The position numbers and the translations under genes are program-made. DNA of 64,000 nt, from positions 4,542,001-4,606,000 of the forward strand of contig NC_092576.1 in assembly GCF_037975245.1 (NCBI RefSeq). The letters are read 5' to 3'. The number at the start of each line of letters is the position of its first letter. Position 1 is the first letter of the stretch. The notes beneath the pieces are model-generated. The model was not told the DNA's origin. It worked only from the letters and a program-made list of their open reading frames with translations, and did not search any database. The DNA comes from Apostichopus japonicus. Its lineage: Eukaryota; Echinodermata; Holothuroidea; Aspidochirotida; Stichopodidae. Below are positions 1 through 11,300 of the stretch, piece after piece.

Positions 1-399
1 CAGTTTCTTTTGCATAGCATCAGTAATCGATATGATCCTGATGGCAACCCGTATTGACGCGTACATTAAAAATTATACAAAATTGGTCATAACTTCTGTT
101 AGAAGCTTTTTTTTATTTAAATGTCATAAAGTCATTTAATTGCTTTTGGCCGGACAGTTTTGTATGGTAGCAACCTTACTTTCTGAAAATACTAGACGGT
201 CAAGTTGATCACGAACCGCGTAGAATTTTCAAACCAGTCCAGACATGTTTGGTTTCACCAAATCCTTCATACCATGCAACAAAAGTATATTTTTTGAATA
301 TTTATGTGGTAATACTTGAATTTTTCATTTTGTTCAAACATGTGTTTAAGCATCATGTAACGTAGTTAAATACACATTCGCCCAAAATGCAATGATTAG

Positions 400-1160
400 G
401 GGTAGTCCCAGTATATTTTATGGGTTCCGGCGTGTCTACGTTCCGACAATTGTTTTTGACTCTGAAGTTCTTTTGACCAATATTTTTGACCAATATGTTT
501 TCGAAGTTTGGACCAATTTTTTTTAAGACCCATAATTTTTTGGACCAAAATATTTGATGACACAAATTGTTTTTACTCTAAAATTTTTTATGACCAATTT
601 CTTTTCGGACAAGCACTATTTAGGTCATAAAAAACTTTGGGCCCTTTTATTTTTTGTTTCGTAAATAAAAATTGGCGCGTCCGAAAAAAATTAGTCCCCC
701 CAAACAAATCAGGTCAGAAAAATTGTGGGTCCAAAAAGTTGATTCCACAAAAAAAAATTGGGTCCAAATAAAATTGAGTCCCCCACCTAAAAAAAATAGG
801 CCGGAAAAAATTTGGGTCCAAAAAGGATGAGTCCCCCCAAAAAAATCGGGTCCGAAAAAATTGAGTCCCCCCCTAATAAATAGTTAGTGAGACAAAATTT
901 GGGTCTAACAAAATTGATTCCACAAAGAAAATTTGGGTCCAAAAAAATTGAGTCCCCCCCAAAAAAAATAACTTAAGCCAGACAAAATTTGGGTAAAAAA
1001 AAAAATGAGTCCCCAAAAAAATTGGGTCTGAAAAAATTGAATCCCCCAAAAAATTAGTCAGACAGAATTTGGGTCTAACAAAAAAATTGGGTTCAAAAAA
1101 TTGTCGGAACTTAAAGAGACGTCGGAACATAGAGACGTCGGAACATAGGGTATGTCACCC
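400..1160. mobile_element. putative foldback element 1 (GTTCCGAC arms)
   Basis: Left arm about 420-452 (TTCCGGCGTGTCTACG then TTCCGACAATTG) is mirrored on the right at about 1098-1150, which carries three GTCGGAAC units. Between the arms is an A-rich region of degenerate 35-45 bp repeats built from AAAATTGGGTCC and AAAATTGAGTCCCCCC. The structure resembles the other foldback elements in this window. The exact ends and a target duplication were not found. It lies in the CNOT4 gene body (intron). Confidence 0.5.
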
Positions 1161-2589
1161 TTTTTAATACATTGAGAAATTACTAGTCAAAAATATTTTG
1201 TGAAGCAAAACCGTACGATATATTTTACAAATATTGATGCTTAGATAAGTGCTTCCTCACAATCAACGAGCCGCCCCGAAATTCACTCCGCTTACGTAAA
1301 ACTTCTATATATATATAACACGTGGAAAAACACAAGTTTTTACACACATAATTCCCATTGACATTGTTTACGGAACATAAGTAGGTCAACGACATTCGAA
1401 CTTGGCAACTTGCCCAAGTTCATTGCACCGTGGGAACGACACAACAAATTGTACATGATTGTACATTTTCCCGCCATTTGGACGCCCGAGTGTAACTTTT
1501 GATGTAATATGCAAATTATTAATGGTACTGTGCGGTTAAAACTTAACCTATTGTGACACATACAAATTTTGGGAAGTTGTTGTAGATGTTACTTTTGTAT
1601 CAAATGTAAAGTACTGTATGGTACTATAATTAATAAAAGACGCTTTTCCTCAGGTGGTAGGGAAAAGGGGTATTTCGGTGAACTCGATCTCTTTGTATAG
1701 TATTTGGATACTTAAAATGACCATGTACTGTACATGCAGTTTCAATTCTATTTAGTAAGCTGTTCTTCGCATTTTTATCCTCTGTGGATCTTTATTGGAA
1801 TAAATACGAAATGTATTTTTTGACGCCAGTATTTAAAGGTAAGCATTTTTTAAATTGTTGACTGAGCTTCAAAATCCATTTTCTAAAAAGTCGGTTTTAA
1901 TGAAGGTTTTATCAAATATAGCTAGGGTAGGAAAATATTAATTAACCACATTAAAGAAAGTTTTTCTATTATCCAAATAAAATACATGTTTCTCGTACTG
2001 AGATCTGAAAAAGAAAACAGGCTGACGTTTTTCTTCTTTTCATTCGCTAATACTAGTTTGGAATATGTGGCAACCTTAACAAAATAATTTTTAAGGTAAG
2101 TTAGATTTCTTGAATCCGAATAGAGACTCGGGAATCAGGAAAAGGGAGGCCCCTTGCGCGGACGATGAAGATGTTTTGTTTTTAACCGGCACTGCTTCAA
2201 AGTTGTTGGGTGGAATTTTTTTTCCTTTTCATTCTGTTCGAACCAACGATAAATTATATAAAAACTTAACACAAGAAAGGCTTAGTAGTACTTTATTATT
2301 CTTCAAAATGTTGCCAACTATTCAAAGTAACGTGTAACATAAAATCTACAACTACAGTAACACTAGTAACAGAAAAGTCGCTATCCGTACGTAACGTTAC
2401 TGTTGTTAAATAAAAAGTTAAACGTGTAAAGTTGTGAACTGACATCAAAAAGTTTTCAAGGCGGAACTCCTGTAAAGATCGATTTTCGCACAGTAGAGTA
2501 GGAACTTCATGATACACGATATTACGACTTAACGAAATATGAATAATAAAAACCCAAAGCCCAAACGAAGTTACGAATTGTTATGCGCT

Positions 2590-2810
2590 CAGCTTGAAAT
2601 CACGATCTCACGATATAAAGTGTTAGCGTGAATGTAGCAGTCATGTTTGCTATCGTGAAGGCTTGGTATCACGATATAGCGTGTGATCGTGGTATATCGT
2701 TATATCGTGGTAGCGTATACAAAAAATTTACAGTAGTCAGGTTTCACGATAGAAAACGATAGAAAAAGATAAGGGCATCACGATACACGATGCCACGGCC
2801 GATTTAATGT
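2590..2810. repeat. CACGATA/TATCGTG cluster
   Basis: About a dozen copies of CACGAT(A) or its complement ATCGTG lie in 220 bp, in both orientations, many forming TATCGTGATA-like palindromes. No coding potential. It may be a decayed foldback or MITE terminus, or a simple repeat. Confidence 0.5.
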
Positions 2811-3297
2811 GAACGGTACTGTATGTAAGTATGTATGTATTTTAGATACTCCTGCAGGAAGCAGGAACTCGCAAAGAAGCCATCATTGGCTTATCAAAGC
2901 CGCAAGCTGACCAAGTCAGTCTCTTACATTCATATTTTAACGTCCACAATTGTCAACAACTCTGTAACTAGACGACATACATTATTCTTGGAATGACTCG
3001 AACTCAGGACCTTATGATTGAAAGGCTTTAACCTGCAATATTTTACCTGCAGATGCACAAAGGCCTGTTTCTTTCATAAAGAGTTTAGATGGATGTTGGA
3101 ACTACTACAACATTATTTCTGGGTGAGAAGAGATATTTTGTGGTGTATACATTAAACAATGTACTAGTAACAGTACTGGCTCTTGTAAAGAGTGGACCTT
3201 ACGTAATTTCATAATCTACAAAATACTCTGTTCACTTCTGCATGAGTTTCAGGAATAACCCTTAAAAGATTGGCTGGAAATATAAAATGGCTCTTAC

Positions 3298-5862
3298 TCT
3301 TCCTCTGACAGTGGTTTGAAATCTGCTGGGCATTCTGGGTAGGCTTTACGACAAGCCGGACACAGGCCATTTTCATCTGTCCTGATTCGATGCCAGCAAA
3401 ACCGACAAATCTGTGGTGATTAATTGGAAGGTGAGAAACATGAGTCTGGTCATCAAAAACATAAAAATTCAGAACTACATGCAATCCTTGATAATTTTTA
3501 AAAGGGGAAAGGTATGGTTGGATTAAGATGAATTTTTTTTAGTAACTAGTGACTGAATGTGATGCATACAGTACATATCTGGATACATTACTATGAAAGC
3601 CTGGTTGGTAAAGTACACACTGTTGCTAGAAATGACTTCATAAGACTAGCTAAGAATATACATAGTTCTAAAGATCACCCACTTCACTTCAAGTTGATCT
3701 CTCTGTGCAATAGAACAAACAAGTACAATCTACGAAATCCTGCTATCTTGCCAACTTTTAGAATCATGCTTTTTATCTACAGAGCAGCCATTTATATTCA
3801 AAATGGGTCCTTAGAATATCTTTTATAATCTTTTTAATCTTTCATTCTAGAAAAAAAAAATTCTAATCCTCCATCTTATTTCTTATTTGTTCAAGCTTTC
3901 ATGATTGTAAATTTTACATCTTTTGTGTATCATTATTATGTGTCCCAACTCCTAATTATAAATTTTGTAAATTTATACTGGAATAAAAAATTGAATTTGA
4001 ATGAAATACAGAGTCAATAACAAAACATTTCAAGCGCATAAAGTATGAGAACAAGTGACTATCAAAACAATCTTCTGCTCTTTACAAGGTCATCAAAACA
4101 AACTGGACCTCTTGAACAAAAAAAAATTGTCTAATGACACTTTAAAGTATATCTGTAGTCAAACAGTATAGTTTTGTTCACAGAATGCTTTGAGTTTTCA
4201 GCGATATATATTATGCTCAACAAAAAGTCGAAACGTTAAAGATGAAACACTTAAAGTAGCAGAAGAGGACCTGAGCTATGGATCACTCCTTACCTGGTAT
4301 CCGCAAGTACATGGGTAGAAGTTGACATCATCAATCTCCAAGGTTTCCATGCACAATGGGCACTGATAAATAGAAAAAGAAAACAGAAGAAAAAGAACAA
4401 ATCTAATCAGTTAATCAACTCACTTTGACATTGAACGATCAAATTACTTCAATTAACTCAAGATACATTCACAAGCTAATAATGCTACATGGTGTTATTT
4501 TGGGAATTACATGTGCTTTGGTAGAGGGGGCACACTACTCATTTCTAAAGAGACACCCAGAGTAAGAAAAAAAACCTTACGGAATTCCCTACGATCACGT
4601 TTGATTTCACAATTCTTTCTGAAAGCATGTCTATGGATGAGCATTCCTGATACAGTACTGTGCTTTACAATGGAAAAGAACAGCTGTACAACCTTCTGAT
4701 CTTTTAAATTTTTATTTCTTTAACACCTCTCAACTATAATTTTTTTCAATTTTTGCTATCTTTGTGGGTTTTTTTTCTTTTCAGTTTTTCCTTTTTCTGC
4801 ACTTGTGACTCCCTGATAGGATCTTATACATCTAGATATTTATGTACATGTCCTAGGCAATGAGGATGGGATAGCTTGCAGGGTTTTCCAACCTGGGAGG
4901 ATTGCAGTTGTATGTTGATTACATCATGTCTGTGATTAGGTATCTCTTCATTGGAGCACTATGGGCTTATCACATTGATGCTGAACTTACTTATCCATTT
5001 AAACTGACTGTCATATAAGCACTTGGACGTGTAGACCTTCCCTGACATACTGTGTATGTCATGTAATGGCATAAACTCAAAATGATACTATGGCACAATA
5101 AACTTCACTTGATTTATTTTAAGTACAAATACTCATTTATGGATAATTAAGAAGACCTACTTTCATAATCATTGTCATGACAACAATGACTTCTGCATAT
5201 ATATTTATTTAAAAGCCAATCAGCTGAGCAGAACAAAACTAGTATAGCCATGCCATGTGAATGTCTGAGAGTAAAATACTATAATCCTGATGAAGCAGAT
5301 TTTTTTGTGATTTCTTTATAGTATATTTTGGCTGATAGATGTCTAACCAAAAATGAATCCTCAATCCATTTTCTGAATTTCTATTAATGTAACATAAATT
5401 GAGTTTTCATATGGCCAAATCAAAATATTTGATGAAGTTTGCTTAATTTTTACTTTTTTTTAATTTTTTTTTGGCGTGAGGCAAAATTTATATCCTTAGA
5501 ATACAAAATCTGTTCTTGTTGTTAACTACCAACATATTTTTGTTAGCTAATTAGTGCAATTCTGGAAACTTACTTATACTCTGTGTGATAAACCCTTCCA
5601 CAAAGGTTGATGCCCCTAACTTAATCAGTCCAGGATTTAGAGTATCCCCCCTACCCACCTCCCACAAAAAAAAAAACTTTGAAATCCTGTGCATCCTACT
5701 GAGGAGTGCAATGGTCTTACTTCAACAGGGTCTTCATTTGTTGAGTCTTGCAGCATCTTGTTGAGTTTTGATGATTCCGAAGAAAGGATACAAGGGATAA
5801 AGGTCAAAGGTCTTCTGTGGTGATGACTTCTCTGTGCACTGGCAGTGCTATTGTCAAGCAAC
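3298..5862 (-). CDS. CNOT4: CNOT4, 5' part (CCR4-NOT RING E3 ubiquitin ligase), partial
   Basis: Three coding exons on the minus strand: 5756-5721 (12 codons from the ATG at 5756), 4362-4294 (23 codons) and 3410-3298 (37 codons plus 2 nt). All have GT donors and AG acceptors, and frame is kept throughout. The joined product has the CNOT4 C4C4 RING: exon 2 carries CPLCMETLEIDD and PCTCGYQ, and exon 3 carries ICRFCWHRI and CPACRKAYPE. In the family this RING recruits E2 enzymes and the protein is an E3 ligase attached to the CCR4-NOT deadenylase. The ATG exon starts at an AG acceptor at 5862 and is open upstream of the ATG, so a non-coding first exon is expected further right, towards 8 kb. The ATG at 5756 is chosen because it gives a short N-terminus like that of other CNOT4 proteins. 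The RRM exon expected next was not found, so the gene continues beyond the left edge. Confidence 0.95.
3559..4007 (+). mobile_element. LINE-like 3' fragment
   Basis: An 89-codon open stretch (3559-3828) contains HPLHFKLISLCNRTNKYNLR and an LP-x-FR motif, like the extreme C-terminus of CR1/L2-type reverse transcriptases. It is followed by an AT-rich tail ending in GGAATAAAAAATTGAATTTG (3979-3998), typical of such 3' ends. Only the end of an element is present. It lies in a CNOT4 intron. Confidence 0.5.
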
Positions 5863-5995
5863 CTGTTAACACAAACATACAGTCAGAACAAGGTTTCAGG
5901 TCATATTTGTATCTTTTCCCATTCAATCAACTTTGTGATAATGATGGCTTATCTAGGATGTAAGATATTCTTCTTATGTAGTTACTGCTAAAATG

Positions 5996-6608
5996 GGGGG
6001 CCTTGTCATTCCGCCATTGGTACATTCCGCCATAGAAAATGTGTTCTTTCCCCCATAGAAAAAGTGCCTTTCTGCCATGTTACTCTGATCGCGGTAAAGC
6101 ACTTTTGTATGGTGGATAGAGCACATTATTGTGGGTGCACTGTAGACCTATATGCACTGTATATATGCTTCGTTTCACACTACCTACTGTAGGCCCATCA
6201 ACAATCAGAAGCTGTCTTTTTAATAAACAATCAACCTAAATTATTTTATTTATTCAACCACATATATAATATTATAATATATTTTTGAAGACAGTGTATC
6301 AAATCTTACGATCTTACAGTTAAAACTCTTCAAACAACATGATCATTAAAGACTGTGTATCTATTCCCCAATCTTGTCTTAACTACAATTCTGTCTATCC
6401 AGCGAACTGTCACATTTTGAAGTGTACAGTACCTATCCTTCCACGAGAATCAAAAAAAGTTTCACTCACACATTCCTGTGTATAGTCCACTCCTAAAATG
6501 TACCTTTCCGCCATAGGTTTCGAGCCTTTCCGCCATGGCAAAAAGGATCGAAACGTGTGGCGGAATGGTATGGCAGTATGTACCTATGGCGGAATGGCAC
6601 TGGAACCA
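5996..6608. mobile_element. foldback element 2 (ATTCCGCCAT arms), 613 bp
   Basis: Left arm begins GGGGGCCTTGTCATTCCGCC and repeats the unit ATTCCGCCAT. The right arm, 6480-6608, carries inverted copies (ATGGCGGAATGG). Flanks are CTAAAATG (5988-5995) and CAAAAATG (6609-6616), a 7/8 match to an 8-bp target duplication. It has no coding sequence. It sits between CNOT4 and SCNM1 upstream of both starts, so it may affect either promoter. Confidence 0.75.
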
Positions 6609-8035
6609 CAAAAATGTAATGTTGGCATCCCATGGAATTTACTTATATCTGTTCAACTTTCTTTAGAGGTCATTGAGCTAGAAATGACTATGATACTGGA
6701 CTTTGTGAGAGTTTTAAGGCATCAGATGAATATATCAATTTGCTCCAGTCGGAAGAGTTATCAGAGGAAGAAGACTTGATACAAATCGTCTAACATGCAG
6801 ATCATTTGTATGAAATGCATGCCAGCAGAATCAGGTATTCTCAGATAATTATTATGCATGTAGCTTTCTTCACTGTATGCCGTTATGGTCACAAGTTCTC
6901 ACAACTTGCTCTAGATTTTGCAATAAAAAGGAACAACACAACTTTTGCACATTTAAGAATTTAAACAAAGCAGACAGAGATCGTATTGAAAGCTACAACA
7001 TGTTTGATCAATCACCTAGAAACTCATTAACAACAGTGTTATCTGTCTTATAGTTCATTGAAAGTGTATTTACTAGAGTTAGGCCTATCAATATCATGTC
7101 AAAGTTTAGCCTGCGCCTACAAATGTATTTCAATGAAGTATTGAAGTATAAGTTCTTAACAATGCAAATAGCCTGAAGGCCTTGCTTAGTTTGATTTCAC
7201 AATAAGATACAACCAATTATTATTTGAAACTATTACAAGTTCTTAGAAGACGGGAAAAGATACATTCACTGTGTTCACTGTTATTGTTAATTTTATTATG
7301 GCCTAAACTAGGCTCAGAACGTAAGATTGACATTAAGCTGTGTACATCAGGTACTAGTAGTCACAACATTAGCTTTGTTATGAAAGCGTACGATTTATAG
7401 GCCTAACCTGCTCATCTTGTGACTATCCATCATGTACCGTTATCAATACGGCTTAGGCTAGACTATCCCTCACCGTTACTTAGTAAGTTACATTAACGTA
7501 GGCCTAGGCCTATGTTATATTATGCTTGGCTAGCTATATAGTTAAAGTTAAACACTGGCGAGTTCTAGTCCTTGTCGTTTTGGTCTAGGCCTAATTCACA
7601 AAAACCTTGAGCTTTGGTGGCAGTTTGATTACCCAGCGACGCCTAAAATTAGTAACAAGCACAATTTTACAGTAATTCCTCGAATATGATGTCATTAGAA
7701 TAGACTTTGCACTGTCTAAGTTATCAGTAATCACACTCACAGTATTGCACGTTAGTGTTATTTGTTACGTCAATTCTAGCTACAGTATTGTACGACAGCC
7801 TAGTGTTATCGCCTCCTATGTAATAATGGGTGCGGGGAAGACTTAACGGCGCATTCTTTTGAAGATGCCTTTTTTAATAGGCAATACAAATTATAAACAA
7901 TGTATAACATGGCAAATTAACATACTTTTACTTAGAACGATGAAAGAAACAGTGTTAGAATAAATAGAAAGAAAGACTTTGCTTACAAATTATGTGTGCG
8001 TTCGAAGAATTGTTCCGCTAATGCTACGATAAACG
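6609..8035. other. intergenic, upstream of CNOT4 and SCNM1
   Basis: No coding exon recognised. Non-coding first exons of CNOT4 may lie here. TAGGCCTA-type palindromes are frequent at 7380-7600. Confidence 0.4.
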
Positions 8036-8115
8036 ATATTTGCGCAGGCGCGCTGTAGGGAACCCGGATGTCTATAATGCATCATGGGTAATAAATATGG
8101 CCGCCTCCATGATTT
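8036..8115. promoter_or_regulatory. candidate shared CNOT4/SCNM1 promoter core
   Basis: The segment lies between the divergent coding starts of CNOT4 (5756, minus) and SCNM1 (8315, plus). It contains TTGCGCAGGCGCGC, close to an NRF1-type palindrome, and about 55 bp later ATATGGCCGCCTCCATG, resembling a YY1-type ATGGC element. It is unusually CpG-rich for this AT-rich region. A bidirectional promoter is inferred from the head-to-head layout; no transcription start can be read from sequence alone. Confidence 0.4.
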
Positions 8116-8314
8116 TGTTTATAAACATGAACCGGCTGCTACATTGTGATCACGCATGGGCACTGTGCCTATGTGTAGTTGATTGTAGATACTACACAGA
8201 AACATACTGTACAGATATGAGGAAGCCGACGTACTCTGGCCTAAACCTTGATAGGCTATAGTATGTAGTTAAGACAAATCGGTGATCAGTGAAACGAAGA
8301 AGATTAACAAAACC

Positions 8315-11300
8315 ATGTCCTTTAAGAGAGAGAGTGATGATATCTCAACCATCAATCTTGTGAAGGTAGAACATTTAAAAGTGTGAGGAGGGGGGTTATT
8401 ATTAGTGAATTTGGGGAGGACTGATTTTCTATGGGCAGGCTTGACTGTTGTCATGCAGGTGACTGCCAGTGTCAACTTCCAAGGTACATTAATTACTAGT
8501 ACTGTATTGTGAAGTTTCAAACTATGTTGGCCAGACATCCGTAGATCTGTCAGCTCTCCCGATTTTACCAGGAGTCTCCTGGTCTTTTGGCCACTCTTCT
8601 GGACACCGGATTTCATGCTCATACTCTGGTTTAATCACATGCGTCATTCCATGGTACCCTTTGAATTTACTCCCAAAATAATTTATAAATTGCGGAACGC
8701 TTGGTTTGTACTTAGACTAACTGACTCCAATATCCACGATACTGACACTGTAGGCGCGACAGTGTACATAGTATTACACACCTGGATACCTTATTGTGAG
8801 CTTATAGTTACTATATACATACTGCAGTATTGACTGCTCAGTACTTAATATGGTACAGGTGTTGTCACACCAACTGTAGGTTAGGTAACAGTATGACAGT
8901 AGTTCAGTGCAGGGGCGGCTATTTGTTTCAAATGTTGGGGGGTATATTTGCTTGGGTGCAGGCGCATATCAACTACAACCCCAAAATTGTTCACGCGCTT
9001 CGTGATTTGTATACCCAATTTCATTATGGATGCGGTTCGCATCATGGGCGCAGATCAGTCTTGGATAATGGTGGGGAGGCGTATCTGTTCTCTGATATTA
9101 TCTAAGCGGAGCGCGACCATTGGTTCGCGCGTAGCGTACAAGATTTGTTTTGGGCAAATATACCTCCCAGATCGCCCGAAATAACACTTCCCAGACCCAT
9201 TAATGCTCCAAACCTGAGATCTCATGGCTTACAAATTAAAGTTGGTGGAACACATGGACGTCTGCAGAAAAAAAAAATCAGGGGACAAATAATCCAAGTA
9301 GACTTTTGTATACGATGGGTCTGGGTCCTCTCCCAGAAAACAATTATAGACTGCCATAAATGCGATTTCCTTCCAAAATTTAACAACTGTGGATAAATGT
9401 AATTAAGTGAGAACTGCTGCATGTCATTTGCACAATGCTGGATCAAACTGCGCCAAAGTTCAATACAGGGAAATTTGCAATGCAGCGTTTCGTCAAGACA
9501 AATTGGTGGGGACACTGTATATCATGTTCCCACAACTGAAAAAGTTGGTAGGGATGCGTCCCACTGTCCCCATTAATAGACCTGCGCCCATGGTCCGTCT
9601 AGCTAATTCATTCGAAAAATAAGTAAAAACTACTCTCGGTGAAAGTGTCGTTTTTTGGTGATATTTAGTAACAAATTGTGACACAGTTAGACATGCGCAT
9701 AGCGAGAAATTTGCCAAGGGAGGGGCAAAGCTTGTAGTCAAACTATCTAAGTGTGGCGCCACCATGAGTTGGGGCGAAGCGTAAAAGCAAATTTTGGCCG
9801 AAAATGCCTCCCAGATTGCTGGAAATGGCACTTCCCAGGCCTTGTAAGTTGCTTCTAAGCATTTTCTATTTTGAAATTACTAGTTAGCGATATCATAAAC
9901 AAATATGCTCTTCTAGCCACAAAGAAAAAGTATGCCACCAAATTATGGGGGGGGGGATATTAGATACTATATCCCCCCACCTAAAATATTGGGGGGACAT
10001 GTCCCCCCCCCCCCGTCCCCCCATGATCGCTGCCCATGGTTCAGTGTAACACCAACTGTAGGTTAGGTAACAGTATGTCAGGTGTTCTGTGACATAACAC
10101 CAACTGTAGGTTAGGTAACATTATTAATATATTTACACTCATTTGCTGTACCACTGCTTGCAATCAAAGTTGTACAATTTCTTTACAGTAACTAAGGATT
10201 ATGTCCAGTTTCATGTTATTAACCACGCACAATGGTCAGTTTTATGAACATCAATATTTAATGTAACCTGCAGGATTTTCCACAAACATAAAACATTCTT
10301 CATGACATGCAGAAACTTGTCATAATCATATGTCATAGATGTCTGTAACATATCCATGCATGACAACAGGGGAATCCTGCATTAAATACCCAGTTGTGGG
10401 GACGATATCCATCAGAAGGCATGTTTATTGTGTATCAGCGCATAGTTTGAAGGTAATGCTAATTCTCAAGTAGGTGGAAGCAACATCACGTGCTGACCAG
10501 TATATATATGTGTTAATATCTTCAATTCTTTTATTTTCATCAATTGAATTGCTATATATCCAGAAAAGAAGAGTAGAGGAACTTCTCTCTCAGGATATCC
10601 CAGAGGATGAGGCAAACCTGACCAAAAATGGAAGGTGAGTAAAGATTTCATACAGTCTGAATTACGTTGTCATGGCAATTTAATGGTTCTTCTTACTAGA
10701 CATCATGATACAATGTTTTAAGATATGGAAACTTAAAACCAGCATAAATCTTTTAATTGCTCCATTTTACAAGGAACATTTAGAAGGACTTAATTAATAA
10801 TTTCTATATAAAAAAGGCACTTGCCAGCTAGTTGAGTACAGCTGTGTGTTGTTATTTTAAGGGACCCAGTGGGCAAGGGAGAAACACAAAGAGAATAACT
10901 CTGAAGGCAAATGCTGTTATATTTGTTTATCAACATGTATTATAACAAGGTATATATTGAAGATACTTATGACCTGGGCAGATCACACAGCAATTACAGT
11001 ACAATGTGAGTATAGGGCATGGCTAGAAAGTTAATGTCAGTAACCACACCTAGTGAGTCAGTACAGTACAGGAACAATTGCCGTAACTCTAGCTGGCATT
11101 GTACACCTAGAATTATACAGAACTACTGTACATGGTGCAATGAGGGTGTCACATATTACTACACAATAAAACTACAAGATAGCACTGTACACCAAGGATT
11201 CTACAGAACTAAATGGTGCAATGAGGGTGTCACATATTACTACACAAATTAACAAACTACAGGATATAGTATCTATATATGCAAAGTACTGTACACATAA

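Noticed and set aside
5637-5861. Upstream in-frame extension of CNOT4 before the ATG at 5756
   Set aside because: Open back to the exon acceptor, but it contains no other ATG and resembles no CNOT4 N-terminus; treated as 5' UTR.
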